Notes: generated by a model from the letters alone, not told the origin. A stretch of DNA of 64,000 nucleotides from Thermococcus camini (GCF_904067545.1 NZ_LR881183.1:438277-502276), one strand, 5' to 3'. Shown: positions 16,859 to 26,283, counted from the stretch's first letter. A program made the numbers and translations.

Positions 16859-16936
16859 TGGTGCGGTGGCCGGGATTTGAACCCGGGCCAGCGGCGTGGC
16901 AGGCCGCTGTCCTAGACCAGGCTAGACTACCACCGC
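16859..16936 (-). tRNA. tRNA-Gly(GCC)
   Basis: On the minus strand the acceptor GCGGTGG pairs with CCACCGC. The anticodon stem GCGGC/GCCGC encloses loop CTGCCAC, giving anticodon GCC. The T loop is TTCAAAT, the discriminator is A, and CCA is encoded (16859-16861 on the plus strand reads TGG). A TATA-like ATTTATAAAT lies about 35 bases upstream, near 16970. Confidence 0.94.
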
Positions 16937-17042
16937 ATTCCGCGGCCCGTTACATACTCACCTGCGGTTGATTTATAAATCTTTCGGTCCTGTGGGACGG
17001 TTAAATTTATAAAGCGTTTCCGGGAAGGTTTAGCTGGCAAGT

Positions 17043-17120
17043 GCCCCGGTGGCCTAGTCTGGATAGGGCGCAAGGCTGCGGACCTTGAGGTCCGGGGTTC
17101 GAATCCCCGCCGGGGCGCCA
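17043..17120 (+). tRNA. tRNA-Arg(GCG)
   Basis: The acceptor GCCCCGG (17043-17049) pairs with CCGGGGC (17110-17116). The anticodon stem CAAGG/CCTTG encloses loop CTGCGGA, giving anticodon GCG. The T loop is TTCGAAT, the discriminator is G, and CCA is encoded at 17118-17120. TATA-like TTAAATTTATAAAG at 17000-17013 lies about 30 bases upstream, divergent from tRNA-Gly. Confidence 0.94.
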
Positions 17121-17318
17121 CAAAAACTTCGTCTTCACAAAGTTGCTCGGTAGGGGCTTATCAAAGTTGGTAGCTCCTTCTGGAAGCTGAATAGCTAGAA
17201 ATTTTAATTCATCCAACTACTCCATTGGCGCAGGTTTAACTTTAAATCCACACCCGAATGGCGTTAATAAGAGATAAAGAAATCTTTGCAGGCGTTTTAA
17301 GAAAACAAAAACTTGGTG

Positions 17319-18155
17319 TCAAACCCTCCTCAGCCCCGGGAACCAGACCTTCTTTCCGGCCTTCTCCTTTTCCTCGTCCCACTCGGCGAGTATCTTGACC
17401 GCCTCGCTGGCAACCAGCGCTGCCTCCTTTTCACCGGCCTTGCCGAACTCGTTGGTTATCCTGTTGGCGAAGACCGCACAGACGCATCCTGCACGCAGTC
17501 CGTATATGTTCGCGAGGGTGTAGAGCGTCGCCGCCTCCATCTCGAAGTTGGTAACCCTAGCCTGCCTCAGGTCGTCGAGTATGTTCTTTGCGAAGCTCGG
17601 GAAGTAGCCGTTTAAACCGGGCCTTCCCTGGCCGAGGTAGAAGCTGTCGGTTGAAGCGGTTATGCCGATGTGGTAGCGCACTCCGAGGGTCTCAGCGGCT
17701 TCAATCAGTGCGAGGGTGACTTCAAGGTCTGCAACCGCGGGATACTCAACCCTCACATACTGCTTCGAAGTTCCTTCGAGCCTAACCGCCGCTTTCGCTA
17801 TAATCAGGTCGCCTATCTCCATTCCGGGCTGTATCGCGCCGGTGGAGCCGACGCGGATGAAGGTGTCGGCACCTATCGCCGCGAGCTCCTCTATGGCTAT
17901 CGCCGTCGAGGGCCCGCCTATTCCGGTCGAGGTAACGCTTATTGGAACTCCTTTGTATTTCCCGGTGTGAGTTCTGTACTCCCTGTGGAAGGCTATCTCC
18001 TTCGCCTCATCCCAGAGGGAGCTTATCTTCGGCACCCTCTCCGGATCCCCTGGCAGAAGGACGTACCTCGAAACGTCCCCCGGCTTGCAGGCGATGTGGT
18101 ACTGGTACCCTTCCTTCGTTTGGGGCCTGTCCGCTGAAACAAACTTTTCCACCAT
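17319..18155 (-). CDS. udp: Uridine phosphorylase (NP-I family)
   Basis: The 278-residue nucleoside phosphorylase has the phosphate-binding YVLLPGDPERV (about residues 31-41), STGIGGPSTAIAIEEL (about 76-91), the RVGSTGAIQPGMEIGDL block, and NFEMEAATLYTLANI near residue 206, whose Glu-Met-Glu contacts ribose. It phosphorolyses uridine in pyrimidine salvage. The frame extends to 18194, but AAGGTGGT just upstream supports ATG 18155. It is divergent from the threonine synthase gene across 69 bases. Confidence 0.9.
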   Translation of the reverse strand: MVEKFVSADRPQTKEGYQYHIACKPGDVSRYVLLPGDPERVPKISSLWDEAKEIAFHREYRTHTGKYKGVPISVTSTGIGGPSTAIAIEELAAIGADTFIRVGSTGAIQPGMEIGDLIIAKAAVRLEGTSKQYVRVEYPAVADLEVTLALIEAAETLGVRYHIGITASTDSFYLGQGRPGLNGYFPSFAKNILDDLRQARVTNFEMEAATLYTLANIYGLRAGCVCAVFANRITNEFGKAGEKEAALVASEAVKILAEWDEEKEKAGKKVWFPGLRRV

Positions 18156-18224
18156 GGCAACCACCTTTTTATTCACCTGTGCCATAGATATCAACGCACG
18201 CCCTAAAAAGCCTTGGGTGGTACC

Positions 18225-19289
18225 ATGCTCGTCTGTTCACACTGTGGAAAAGTGCACCCTGAGACGTTTCGCCTGACCTGTGACTGCGGCGGCACTCTGT
18301 TTGTGGAGAGGGACTACGTCGATTTCTTTGGTGGCCTCAGGCCCCATATCGATATGCGGCGCTACCTAAATTTCCTTCCGGTGGGAGAAGGTTACCTCCC
18401 TCCAGCAACGCCGGCGATAACCCCCGTGAGTGCCCTTCGCATCGGCCAGGTCAGTGGATTCTTCAAGCTCGAATACCTCCAGCCAAGTGGTTCCTTCAAG
18501 GACAGGGGCACCTACGTGACGGTGGCGAAGCTGAGGGAAGAAGGCATCACCGAGGTTGTCCTCGACAGCTCCGGAAACGCGGCTCTAAGCTTTGCCCTCT
18601 ACGGACTCTCCGCGGGAATAAGGGTTCACACGTTCGTTTCCTACGATACAAGTCCCGGAAAGCTCTCACTCCTCCAGCGCTTTGGGGCGGTGATGCACTT
18701 CGTTGACGGCGACAGGATGACCGTTCACAAAAAAGCTAAAGAGTTCGCGGAGCAGAGCGGGATTATCTACGTCTCCCACTGGCTCAACTCCTACTTCATC
18801 GAGGGAACAAAGACGGTTGCCTTTGAGGTTTTTGAGCAACTCGGCATTCCCGACTACGTCCTATCGCCGGCGGGCAGCGGGACGCTCTTCCTTGGCCTCT
18901 GGAAAGGATTTTCGGAACTTATGAAGATGGGCGTGGTTGATGAACTTCCGAGGCTCGTTGCCGTTCAAGCTTCCGGCTACGAAAGCCTCTGCGAGCGCTC
19001 ATCAATGAAGAACGATACTGCGGATGGTATAACGATTCCTGAACCTCCCCGGCTTCATGATATGAAGAGGGCGCTTAAGGAAACCAACGGCCTGTGCGTA
19101 AGCGTGGATGAGCTTGAAACAATGGAAGCGCTCAACTGGCTCAAGAGGCATGGCTTCCTCGTCGAGCCGACCTCCGCGGTAGTTCTCGCGGCCCTCTGGA
19201 AGCTAATGGAATCGGGATGGATTGGGGGAGGGTCAAGGGTTCTCCTACCGCTTACAGGCTCCGGGCTAAAGATGGTTGAAGGTATTTAA
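18225..19289 (+). CDS. thrC: Threonine synthase (PLP-dependent, zinc-ribbon type)
   Basis: The 354-residue fold-type II PLP enzyme has an N-terminal zinc ribbon (Cys 4, 7, 19 and 21). The Schiff-base Lys92 is in QPSGSFKDRG, the substrate loop DSSGNAALS follows, and the PLP phosphate-binding SPAGSGTLFLG lies around residue 210. It converts O-phosphohomoserine to threonine. ATG 18225 follows GGGTGG; the frame's TTG at 18213 is rejected. It differs from the second threonine-synthase-like gene at 61707-63038, which lacks the lysine. This one is therefore the credible enzyme. Confidence 0.85.
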   Translation: MLVCSHCGKVHPETFRLTCDCGGTLFVERDYVDFFGGLRPHIDMRRYLNFLPVGEGYLPPATPAITPVSALRIGQVSGFFKLEYLQPSGSFKDRGTYVTVAKLREEGITEVVLDSSGNAALSFALYGLSAGIRVHTFVSYDTSPGKLSLLQRFGAVMHFVDGDRMTVHKKAKEFAEQSGIIYVSHWLNSYFIEGTKTVAFEVFEQLGIPDYVLSPAGSGTLFLGLWKGFSELMKMGVVDELPRLVAVQASGYESLCERSSMKNDTADGITIPEPPRLHDMKRALKETNGLCVSVDELETMEALNWLKRHGFLVEPTSAVVLAALWKLMESGWIGGGSRVLLPLTGSGLKMVEGI

Positions 19290-19323
19290 GGATTGAATCC
19301 CAAGAATCCTTGGGGGTGAGACT

Positions 19324-20202
19324 ATGGAAGTAAGGTATCCCGCAGTTGCAGGCAGCTTCTATCCATCTGGGGATGCTCTCATCGAGATGCTTGAGGAGTT
19401 CTTGGGCGACCTGGGAGAGGAGGGGAGTGACAGGAGGATAACCGCTGGAGTTGCACCCCACGCGGGTTATATATTCTCGGGCTACACCGCATCGAGGACA
19501 TACAAGACAATCTTTGAAGACGGCCTTCCCGAGACCTTCGTACTCCTCGGGCCGAACCACACCGGCCTCGGCTCTCCGATAGCGGTCTATCCCTCTGGAA
19601 AGTGGCGCACACCGCTCGGTGACGTCGATGTTGATTCCGAGATGGCCAGAGCTATAGCGAAGCTCTCCGGTATAGCGGATTTGGACGAGATTGCCCACAA
19701 ATACGAGCACTCGATAGAGGTTCAGCTTCCCTTCATCCAGTATCTGGCCGAGAAAGCGGGAAGGGAAGTCAAGATAGTTCCAATAGCCCTCGGCATTCAG
19801 GATGAGGAGGTTTCTGAAGACCTCGGAAAAGCTATCCTTGAAGCCTCTAAGGAGCTCGGCAGGGACGTCCTCGTTATTGCCAGCACGGACTTCATGCACT
19901 ACGGAGCAATGTACGGCTACGTGCCCTTCAGAGCGAGGGCTGATGAGCTCCCGCACAGGATAAAGGAGTGGGATTTTCGCATAATAAGGAGGATTCTCGA
20001 CTTCGATGTTGGGGGCATGTTCAGGGAGCTCCGCGAGATGGGCCACACAATGTGTGGGCCGGGTGGAGTTGGAACTGCGGTGGTTTACTCCCGCCTTGCC
20101 GGAGCGCTTGAGGCGGAGCTGCTTCACTACACGACGAGCTATGAGGTGAGCCGCTCCACGGATGCCATCGTGGGCTACGCGAGTATCGTCTTCAAGCGGT
20201 GA
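19324..20202 (+). CDS. MEMO1 family protein
   Basis: The 292-residue protein begins [14 protein letters not shown] and contains the metal-site blocks [19 protein letters not shown] (about residues 42-60), [24 protein letters not shown] and STDFMHYG. A cysteine in GHTMCGPGG is also conserved. The fold is related to extradiol dioxygenases/LigB. It starts the isoprenoid gene run (MEMO, mevalonate kinase, isopentenyl phosphate kinase, IPP isomerase), a known archaeal association whose biochemical basis is unclear. Confidence 0.9.
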   Translation: MEVRYPAVAGSFYPSGDALIEMLEEFLGDLGEEGSDRRITAGVAPHAGYIFSGYTASRTYKTIFEDGLPETFVLLGPNHTGLGSPIAVYPSGKWRTPLGDVDVDSEMARAIAKLSGIADLDEIAHKYEHSIEVQLPFIQYLAEKAGREVKIVPIALGIQDEEVSEDLGKAILEASKELGRDVLVIASTDFMHYGAMYGYVPFRARADELPHRIKEWDFRIIRRILDFDVGGMFRELREMGHTMCGPGGVGTAVVYSRLAGALEAELLHYTTSYEVSRSTDAIVGYASIVFKR

Positions 20203-20239
20203 ACGAAAAGGCCATAAGGGGCTTTTCTTATTTCCTACC

Positions 20240-20548
20240 ATGCAGACCACACGCATTGGAACGCTTGAGGATGTTCAAAGAATCCTGCGTGCCCACAGGA
20301 AGGAACTGAGGGAGAAATACGGTGTTAAGCGTATTGGTATCTTCGGCTCTTATTCCCGAAACGAGCAGAGGATAGACAGCGACGTTGACATTCTCGTGGA
20401 GTTCGAGCAGCCCGTTGGGTTAATGACCTTCGTCTGTCTCCAGGAATACCTAGAGGAACTCCTTGGGGTCAAAGTTGACCTTGTAACCAAGGGCGCCCTG
20501 AAGAGACGCATTAGAGAACGGATTCTTAAAGAGGTGAAGTACGTATGA
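20240..20548 (+). CDS. mntA: MntA-type minimal nucleotidyltransferase
   Basis: The 102-residue MNT-fold protein has the polymerase-beta motif GIFGSYSRNEQRIDSDVDILVEF (about residues 33-55): GSYSR plus the metal-binding Asp-x-Asp (SDVDILVE). MntA proteins neutralise their HepT (HEPN RNase) partners by AMPylating the tyrosine of the RX4HXY motif. The gene ends in ATGA, overlapping a short HepT fragment. It sits as an insertion between MEMO and mevalonate kinase. The ATG follows a T-rich stretch; no strong Shine-Dalgarno site is seen, so it may be leaderless. Confidence 0.88.
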   Translation: MQTTRIGTLEDVQRILRAHRKELREKYGVKRIGIFGSYSRNEQRIDSDVDILVEFEQPVGLMTFVCLQEYLEELLGVKVDLVTKGALKRRIRERILKEVKYV

Positions 20549-20667
20549 GAGACAAGTTAATTCACGCTTATTTCGGTGTTGACCTCTCGCTTATCTGGTA
20601 CACTGTTCAGAACGAGCTTGACGATTTGGAAAACGTTATGAGAAAGCTTTTGGAGGGTCAAAGATGA
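20545..20667 (+). CDS. Truncated HepT (HEPN, DUF86) protein, 40 aa
   Basis: The 40 codons starting at ATG 20545 encode [20 protein letters not shown] followed by a short helix. This matches only the C-terminal third of HepT, whose usual size is above 100 residues. The RX4HXY motif is intact (Arg2, His7, Tyr9), so both the RNase residues and the AMPylation tyrosine are present. The two N-terminal helices are missing. GAGGTGA at 20531-20537 precedes the start. It overlaps mntA and mevalonate kinase by ATGA at both ends. It could be a degraded remnant or a functional mini-protein. Confidence 0.75.
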   Translation: MRDKLIHAYFGVDLSLIWYTVQNELDDLENVMRKLLEGQR

Positions 20668-21668
20668 GGGTTCTGGCATCCGCTCCGGCTAAAATTATCC
20701 TCTTCGGCGAACACAGCGTCGTTTACGGCAAGCCTGCCATTGCCGCAGCAATAGACCTCAGAACCTATGTCTGGGCTGAGTTCAACGATAGAGGTGCAAT
20801 TAAGATAGAGGCCAAGGACATACGCGTCCCTGGTTTGACCGTTTCATTCTCCGAGGACGAGATTTACTTTGAGAGCGACTATGGTAAAGCTGCCGAGGTT
20901 CTCAGCTATGTCCGTCAGGCGATAGAGCTTGTTAGAGAGGAGGCCGATGCTAATGGGAAAGGGATTACAGTCTCGATAACGTCCCAGATTCCAGTTGGGG
21001 CTGGTCTCGGCTCATCTGCTGCCGTTGCGGTTGCGACCATCGGGGCGGTCTCAAAACTGCTCGGCCTTGAGCTGACCAACGAGGAGATAGGAAAGCTGGG
21101 TCATAGGGTCGAACTCCTCGTCCAGGGGGCATCGAGCGGTATAGACCCAACGGTTTCGGCCATAGGTGGCTTCATCCACTACGAGAAGGGGAACTTCGAG
21201 CACCTGCCCTTCATGGAGCTGCCCATAGTCGTCGGCTACACGGGTTCGAGCGGGTCAACCAAGGAACTCGTGGCTATGGTAAGGAGAACCTACGAGGAGA
21301 TGCCGGAGGTTATAGAACCGGTGCTCATAGCGATGGGCAAGATAGTCGAGAAAGCCCGGGAGGTAATAACCTCGGACCTCGATGACGAAATCCGCTTCGT
21401 CCAGCTGGGCAGGCTCATGAACATCAACCATGGTCTCCTCGATGCCCTCGGGGTCTCGACGAAAAAGCTCAGCGAGCTGGTCTATGCCGCGAGGGTTGCG
21501 GGGGCTATAGGGGCAAAGATAACCGGTGCCGGTGGTGGCGGCTGCATGTACGCCTTGGCTCCCGAGAACCAGAGCGAAGTGGCAACGGCCATAACGATAG
21601 CCGGCGGGACGCCGATGATAACGAGGATAAGCCGTGAAGGGCTTCGCATAGAGGAGGTTCTGCCATGA
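20664..21668 (+). CDS. mvk: Mevalonate kinase
   Basis: The 334-residue GHMP kinase has [22 protein letters not shown] at the N-terminus, the ATP-binding [15 protein letters not shown] (about residues 110-124), and the C-terminal motif [14 protein letters not shown]. It phosphorylates mevalonate for archaeal lipid isoprenoids. The ATG overlaps the HepT fragment stop, and its own stop overlaps the isopentenyl phosphate kinase start, so the run is tightly coupled. Confidence 0.96.
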   Translation: MRVLASAPAKIILFGEHSVVYGKPAIAAAIDLRTYVWAEFNDRGAIKIEAKDIRVPGLTVSFSEDEIYFESDYGKAAEVLSYVRQAIELVREEADANGKGITVSITSQIPVGAGLGSSAAVAVATIGAVSKLLGLELTNEEIGKLGHRVELLVQGASSGIDPTVSAIGGFIHYEKGNFEHLPFMELPIVVGYTGSSGSTKELVAMVRRTYEEMPEVIEPVLIAMGKIVEKAREVITSDLDDEIRFVQLGRLMNINHGLLDALGVSTKKLSELVYAARVAGAIGAKITGAGGGGCMYALAPENQSEVATAITIAGGTPMITRISREGLRIEEVLP

Positions 21669-22456
21669 TAATCGTCAAGGTTGGCGGCAGCGTTTTCAGC
21701 GACAAGAAAGGTGAACCGGAGAACTTTGACCATGAAACCGTGGGGAACATAGCGAGGGAGATAGCGGGCTTTTACCCCCGTGAGGACTTCATCATCGTCC
21801 ACGGCGGCGGGAGCTTCGGCCACCATTACGCCAAGAAATATGGAATAAGAGAAGGCCTTCCGGAGGACTGGGATACCGCCAACTTCAGGAGGATAGGCTT
21901 CACCGAGACACATCAGGCCATGCTCCGGGCAAATGCGAACTTTATCAAAGCCTTCATCCGCGAGGGTCTGCCGGCCTTCTCGGTCTCGACATCGTCCGTC
22001 TTCATAACCGAGAACGGCGAAGTTGTTTACGGTGACCTTGAGATAATCGAAAGGCTCCTTGAACTCAGGTTCATTCCCGTTCTCTTCGGAGACGTCTCGA
22101 TAGACCTCGCGAAGGGCATCGACATACTCTCCGGCGACCAGATCATCACTTACCTCGCCAAGATGCTCGGGCCGAAGAAGGTGATATTCCTCATGGACGT
22201 TGACGGCATCTACGACGGCAGGCCCGGCGAAGGGAGACTGATTCAGAACCTCTCGAAGGGAGATATAGACCCCCTCCTCGAAAGGCTCCACTGCACAGCA
22301 GCTGGAACCGACGTCACCGGCGGAATCTGCAACAAGCTGAGGGAGGCGAAGAAGATAGCGGAGCACTCGGAGGTCTGGTTCGTCAACGGGAAGGTTCCGA
22401 GAAGGCTGAGTGGAGCGATAAGGGGCGACGGCTTCGGAACGAAGATTAGAGGGTAA
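21665..22456 (+). CDS. ipk: Isopentenyl phosphate kinase
   Basis: The 263-residue amino-acid-kinase-fold protein has [12 protein letters not shown] at the N-terminus, [16 protein letters not shown] (about residues 45-60, containing the IPK-specific histidine), [19 protein letters not shown], and the ADP-binding [17 protein letters not shown]. It converts isopentenyl phosphate to IPP in the alternative archaeal mevalonate pathway. GGAGGT precedes ATG 21665, which overlaps the mevalonate kinase stop. Confidence 0.96.
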   Translation: MIIVKVGGSVFSDKKGEPENFDHETVGNIAREIAGFYPREDFIIVHGGGSFGHHYAKKYGIREGLPEDWDTANFRRIGFTETHQAMLRANANFIKAFIREGLPAFSVSTSSVFITENGEVVYGDLEIIERLLELRFIPVLFGDVSIDLAKGIDILSGDQIITYLAKMLGPKKVIFLMDVDGIYDGRPGEGRLIQNLSKGDIDPLLERLHCTAAGTDVTGGICNKLREAKKIAEHSEVWFVNGKVPRRLSGAIRGDGFGTKIRG

Positions 22457-22513
22457 CGTCCACAAATCGTAAACTTTTTATTTTCATCCAGGTATTCGCC
22501 ACGGGGATTCGTG

Positions 22514-23242
22514 ATGGGTAGAAAGGCTCTCGCCGTTGTGCTTATCCTTGTGGTCTTCGGATGGGCGTTCCTCGGCATTGAAACGGCCGCCAGAATGGGC
22601 GCTCTGAACGACTTCATGGCCGGCCCGGAGGACCTCAGGGTCACCAGCTCCGTTGTGGAGACATCGAACGGGTCTGTACTTGTCATCGAGTGGCATCTTC
22701 AGAGGAAGCCCCTGGAGCGGCTCCTGAACGACCGTGACTCGGTGTTCCTGTTCTACCCATCAGGGATTCATATATCGGGAGGCGTTTACCCGGTAATGGG
22801 CCGCCTTCCATGGGTGAACCTCACCGTTTACCCCTCTGGGAGGCTGGTAAACCGGAGCGAGATTGATTATACCATATGGTACTACGACACCCCAGGCTGG
22901 GCCGTTCCGAAGGTTGAGATGGTGAGGGCGGTCTATCCCGTTCCCCCAAACGTGAGCGGGGGTAGGATAGAAATTCCCCTTGTGGCAACCGGTTGGTCTC
23001 TCTGTTCCTCTGTCCCAGTAATCTTCGCTTACTTCCATGACACCGGCGGAAAGCATGTTAATCCGGATTACATTGCCCTCAGGCCTGAGCTTCACCTCGG
23101 TCCGAACTACCCCCTCTTCGGCAACGGCACGCTTGAGGTGCTCTTTGACTTCAACACGACCCACTGGGTCGAACGGTATGTGGGGAAGCGCGGCGGCTGG
23201 GTGGAGGTTGGGGTCTTCAACGTGACGCTGCCCTGCAACTGA
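22514..23242 (+). CDS. Predicted exported, membrane-anchored protein, 242 aa
   Basis: The family is not recognised. An N-terminal hydrophobic segment (ALAVVLILVVFGWAFLGIE, about residues 5-23) serves as signal or anchor. The remainder is beta-rich with several N-x-S/T sites (NGS, NLT, NRS, NVS, NGT, NTT, NVT), consistent with an extracellular glycoprotein, and has only two cysteines. It lies between the kinase and isomerase of the isoprenoid cluster but has its own TATA-like AACTTTTTATTTTC at about 22470. Confidence 0.6.
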   Translation: MGRKALAVVLILVVFGWAFLGIETAARMGALNDFMAGPEDLRVTSSVVETSNGSVLVIEWHLQRKPLERLLNDRDSVFLFYPSGIHISGGVYPVMGRLPWVNLTVYPSGRLVNRSEIDYTIWYYDTPGWAVPKVEMVRAVYPVPPNVSGGRIEIPLVATGWSLCSSVPVIFAYFHDTGGKHVNPDYIALRPELHLGPNYPLFGNGTLEVLFDFNTTHWVERYVGKRGGWVEVGVFNVTLPCN

Positions 23243-23293
23243 AGTTCCAAAAACCTCTTAACTTCCCCCATCCTTTTTCCATCGGTGGTGTGA

Positions 23294-24412
23294 ATGCAGG
23301 CGTTCGATAAGGAGGAGCTCACGATCATCAGGAAGTTCGAGCACATAGAGCACTGCCTGAAGAGAAACGTTCAGGCCCACGTTTCCAACGGTTTTGAGGA
23401 TGTTCACTTCGTCCACATGAGCCTGCCTGAGATAGACAAGGAGGAGATAGACCTCAGCGTTGAGTTCCTTGGGAGGAAGTTCGATTACCCGATTTTCATA
23501 GCCGGAATGACCGGCGGAACGAAAGGCTCTCAGCTCGCCGGGAAGATAAACAAGACTTTAGCGAAGGCCGCCCAGGAACTCAATATACCGATGGGCGTTG
23601 GAAGTCAGAGAGCGATGATAAGGAAGCCCGAGACGTGGGAGAGTTACTACGTTAGAGACGTTGCCCCTGATGTTTTCCTCGTCGGCAACCTCGGGGCACC
23701 GCAGTTTTCCGAGACCATTAAAGAGCGCTACGGAATTGATGAGGCGCTGAAAGCGGTCGGGACGATTCAGGCGGACGCTCTGGCGATCCACATGAACCCG
23801 CTCCAGGAGAGCGTCCAGCCGGAGGGGGACACGCAGTACAGGGGTGTTTTGAATGCCCTGGCAGAACTCAAGGCCGAGTTTCCATATCCCATAATAGCGA
23901 AGGAAACCGGTGCCGGCGTTTCGATGGAGGTCGCGATAAGGCTTGAGGGCATCGGCATAGACGCCATCGATGTTGGTGGCCTCGGTGGGACGAGCTGGAG
24001 CGGTGTTGAATACTACCGCGCCAAGGACGAGATGGGCAGGAACCTCGCCCTGAAATTCTGGGACTGGGGAATTAAGACGGCCATAAGCGTCGCCGAGGTT
24101 CGCTACGCCACCGACCTGCCGATAATAGCCACCGGCGGAATGCGCGACGGGATAACGATGGCTAAGGCATTGGCGATGGGTGCGACCTTCGCAGGAGTGG
24201 CTCTACCGCTCCTCAAACCTGCTGTCAAAGGCGACGTTGAGGGAGTCATCAAAATCCTCAGGCGCTACATAGAGGAGATTCGCAATGCAATGTTCCTCGT
24301 TGGAGCCAGAAACGTCGAGGAGCTTAGAAGGGTCCCGCTCGTTATCACTGGCTTCACACGGGAGTGGCTGGAGCAGAGGGTGGATTTGGGACTGTATTTG
24401 CGGAGCAGGTAA
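23294..24412 (+). CDS. fni: Isopentenyl-diphosphate delta-isomerase, type 2
   Basis: The 372-residue FMN-dependent enzyme has [19 protein letters not shown] (about residues 67-85), [14 protein letters not shown], the [14 protein letters not shown] active-site block, [17 protein letters not shown], and [18 protein letters not shown]. It interconverts IPP and DMAPP using reduced FMN. ATG 23294 follows GGTGGTG. It is part of the isoprenoid run, with idsA further downstream. Confidence 0.97.
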   Translation: MQAFDKEELTIIRKFEHIEHCLKRNVQAHVSNGFEDVHFVHMSLPEIDKEEIDLSVEFLGRKFDYPIFIAGMTGGTKGSQLAGKINKTLAKAAQELNIPMGVGSQRAMIRKPETWESYYVRDVAPDVFLVGNLGAPQFSETIKERYGIDEALKAVGTIQADALAIHMNPLQESVQPEGDTQYRGVLNALAELKAEFPYPIIAKETGAGVSMEVAIRLEGIGIDAIDVGGLGGTSWSGVEYYRAKDEMGRNLALKFWDWGIKTAISVAEVRYATDLPIIATGGMRDGITMAKALAMGATFAGVALPLLKPAVKGDVEGVIKILRRYIEEIRNAMFLVGARNVEELRRVPLVITGFTREWLEQRVDLGLYLRSR

Positions 24413-24469
24413 TTCTCCTTTTGGGTTATCTTTTTAAACTCTCGATTATAGTAATCTCTGGGGGCCATC

Positions 24470-24787
24470 ATGGAGAAGGAAAAGGAATCTAAGGTTAGGC
24501 TCGCCGCGGACTTGGTAGAAGGTTTTGCGCTCACATGGAATCCCTTTACGATGGCCCTTTCAGTTGCCGCATCTTTTCTTGAGACGATTATCACGAAGTT
24601 TGAAACAACCCTCCGGAGAAACGCCTTCTACCTCCTGGGTGCGTTGGTGGGAACTCTTTCCTCCTATTATTCTGCTGGTACCTGGTTCATGGAGTAGGAC
24701 GGAATCTGGTGGATACCAGCTGGCCTGGTTATTGCCTCTGCCCTCGGGATCCCGGTAACTTGGTACTTTGAGCAAAAAGAAACCTGA
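24470..24787 (+). pseudogene. Small membrane protein gene with an in-frame amber stop
   Basis: ATG 24470 opens a 75-codon ORF ending TWFME-TAG (24695-24697). The same frame then continues without interruption for another 29 codons to TGA at 24785-24787. The continuation encodes a plausible membrane helix and tail (DGIWWIPAGLVIASALGIPV, then TWYFEQKET). The first part has hydrophobic stretches around VAASFLETII and FYLLGALVGTLSSYY. The simplest reading is a 105-codon membrane protein gene cut by a nonsense mutation; a genuine 75-residue product is the alternative. Family not recognised. Confidence 0.55.
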
Positions 24788-24836
24788 GATGAATGCACAC
24801 CTTTTTAAACCCCTGCCCACAACTAAGACCAACGCA

Positions 24837-24865
24837 GCCCCACGCCTCAGGAGAGGCCTGGGGGC
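24837..24865 (+). promoter_or_regulatory. 5'-leader hairpin of the RNase J mRNA
   Basis: GCCCC (24837-24841) pairs with GGGGC (24861-24865), and GCCTC (24844-24848) with GAGGC (24853-24857), closing on loop AGGA. The TATA-like CTTTTTAAACC lies at 24801-24811, so transcription should begin within a few bases of this hairpin. The ribosome site AAGGAGG follows at 24868-24874. Structure is read from base complementarity only. Confidence 0.5.
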
Positions 24866-24881
24866 GTAAGGAGGAATAGAC

Positions 24882-26216
24882 ATGATAAAAATCTACACCA
24901 TTAGCGGTTACGAGGAAGTCGGCAAGAACATGACCGCCGTCGGCTACTCTAACGGCGGCCGGGAAGAGGTCGTTATAATTGACATGGGGATAAGGCTCGA
25001 CCGCGTTCTCATCCACGAGGACGTCAATATCCAGCAGTTTCCGGCCAAGGAGCTCCAGAAGCTCGGCGCCATTCCAGATGATTCCATTCTCAGGAACAAG
25101 AAGGTCGTCGCCATAACCTTCACCCACGGGCACCTGGACCACATAGGCGCCATCGGTAAACTCGCGCCCCACTATCCTGACGTGCCCATATACGGAACGC
25201 CGTATACAATAAAGCTCGCCAAGAGCGAGGTAAAGAGCGAGCAGTATTTTGAGGTCAAGAACCCCATGTACGAGACCGGGTTTGGTGAAATAGTCCAGGT
25301 GAGTGAGAACCTGGCGATAGAGTTCGTCCAGATAACCCACTCCATTCCCCAGGCGGCTATGGTCGTCGTCCACACGCCCGAGGGCGCGGTCGTCCACACA
25401 GGCGACTTCAAGTTCGACAACAACAATCCCCTCGGCGAGAGGCCCGACTACAAACGCCTGAAGGAGCTCGGCAAGGAGGGCGTCAAGGTTCTCATTCCAG
25501 AATCCACGCGCGTAGCCGAGCCGACCAAAACCCCGAGCGAGGCAGTGGCTCAGATGCTTCTGGAGGACTTCTTCCTCTACGAGGGCATGGAGGCCGATGG
25601 GCTGATAGCGACGACCTTCGCCAGCCACATCCCCAGGCTCCAGGAGCTCATATGGATAGCCAACAAGATGGGCAGGCAGGCGGTCTTCGTGGGCCGCTCC
25701 CTGGCCAAATACACCGGCATCGCCAAGCAGCTCGGGCTGATAAGAATGAAGGGCGCCCGAGCTGTCAGGAGTCCCAACGCCATAAGGAAGGTTCTCGCGG
25801 AGGTCTCGGGCGCGAGGGAGAACTACCTTCTCGTGGTCACCGGACACCAGGGAGAGCCAGGTGCGGTCCTCACGAGGATGGCCAACGGGGAGCTATACGA
25901 CATCGGCAAGCGCGACACCGTTGTCTTCTCCGCCGGGACGATACCGAATCCGCTCAACAAGGCCCAGCGATACGTCCTTGAGACGAAACTCAAGATGAAG
26001 GGAGTCAGAATGATAAAAGACCTCCACGTCAGCGGCCACGCCAGCAGGGAAGATCACAGGTACCTCATCAGAATGCTGAACCCGGAGAACATAGTTCCAG
26101 CGCACGGTGAGTTCAGAATGCTCACCCACTACGCGGAGCTGGCCGAGGAGGAAGGCTACCTGATAGGCAGGGACGTCTTCGTGTCGAGGAACGGCTACCT
26201 GGTCGAGATAAGGTAG
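24882..26216 (+). CDS. Archaeal RNase J, beta-CASP 5'-3' exoribonuclease
   Basis: The 444-residue metallo-beta-lactamase/beta-CASP nuclease has the metal motif THGHLDHIGAIG (residues 81-92), HTGDFKFDNN, the beta-CASP region with FASHIPRLQELI, and the C-terminal HVSGHASREDHRYLI and VPAHGEFRM motifs. It is a processive 5'-3' RNA exonuclease in RNA turnover. It lacks the long C-terminal extension of bacterial RNase J. ATG 24882 follows GGAGG. A second beta-CASP enzyme (aCPSF1) lies at 59735-61681. Confidence 0.95.
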   Translation: MIKIYTISGYEEVGKNMTAVGYSNGGREEVVIIDMGIRLDRVLIHEDVNIQQFPAKELQKLGAIPDDSILRNKKVVAITFTHGHLDHIGAIGKLAPHYPDVPIYGTPYTIKLAKSEVKSEQYFEVKNPMYETGFGEIVQVSENLAIEFVQITHSIPQAAMVVVHTPEGAVVHTGDFKFDNNNPLGERPDYKRLKELGKEGVKVLIPESTRVAEPTKTPSEAVAQMLLEDFFLYEGMEADGLIATTFASHIPRLQELIWIANKMGRQAVFVGRSLAKYTGIAKQLGLIRMKGARAVRSPNAIRKVLAEVSGARENYLLVVTGHQGEPGAVLTRMANGELYDIGKRDTVVFSAGTIPNPLNKAQRYVLETKLKMKGVRMIKDLHVSGHASREDHRYLIRMLNPENIVPAHGEFRMLTHYAELAEEEGYLIGRDVFVSRNGYLVEIR

Positions 26217-26283
26217 GGTAAAACTGATAAAGAGTTGCCCTATTTTTCCTTTAGATTGCTTTCATCACTCACGGGGTGATACA

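Noticed and set aside
24695-24697. TAG read as pyrrolysine
   Set aside because: Pyrrolysine genes are not known in Thermococcales and no PYLIS-like context is evident; nonsense mutation or true stop is simpler.
24729-25847. 372-codon ORF opposite RNase J
   Set aside because: Antisense to a clear beta-CASP nuclease, with no start signals or recognisable domain.
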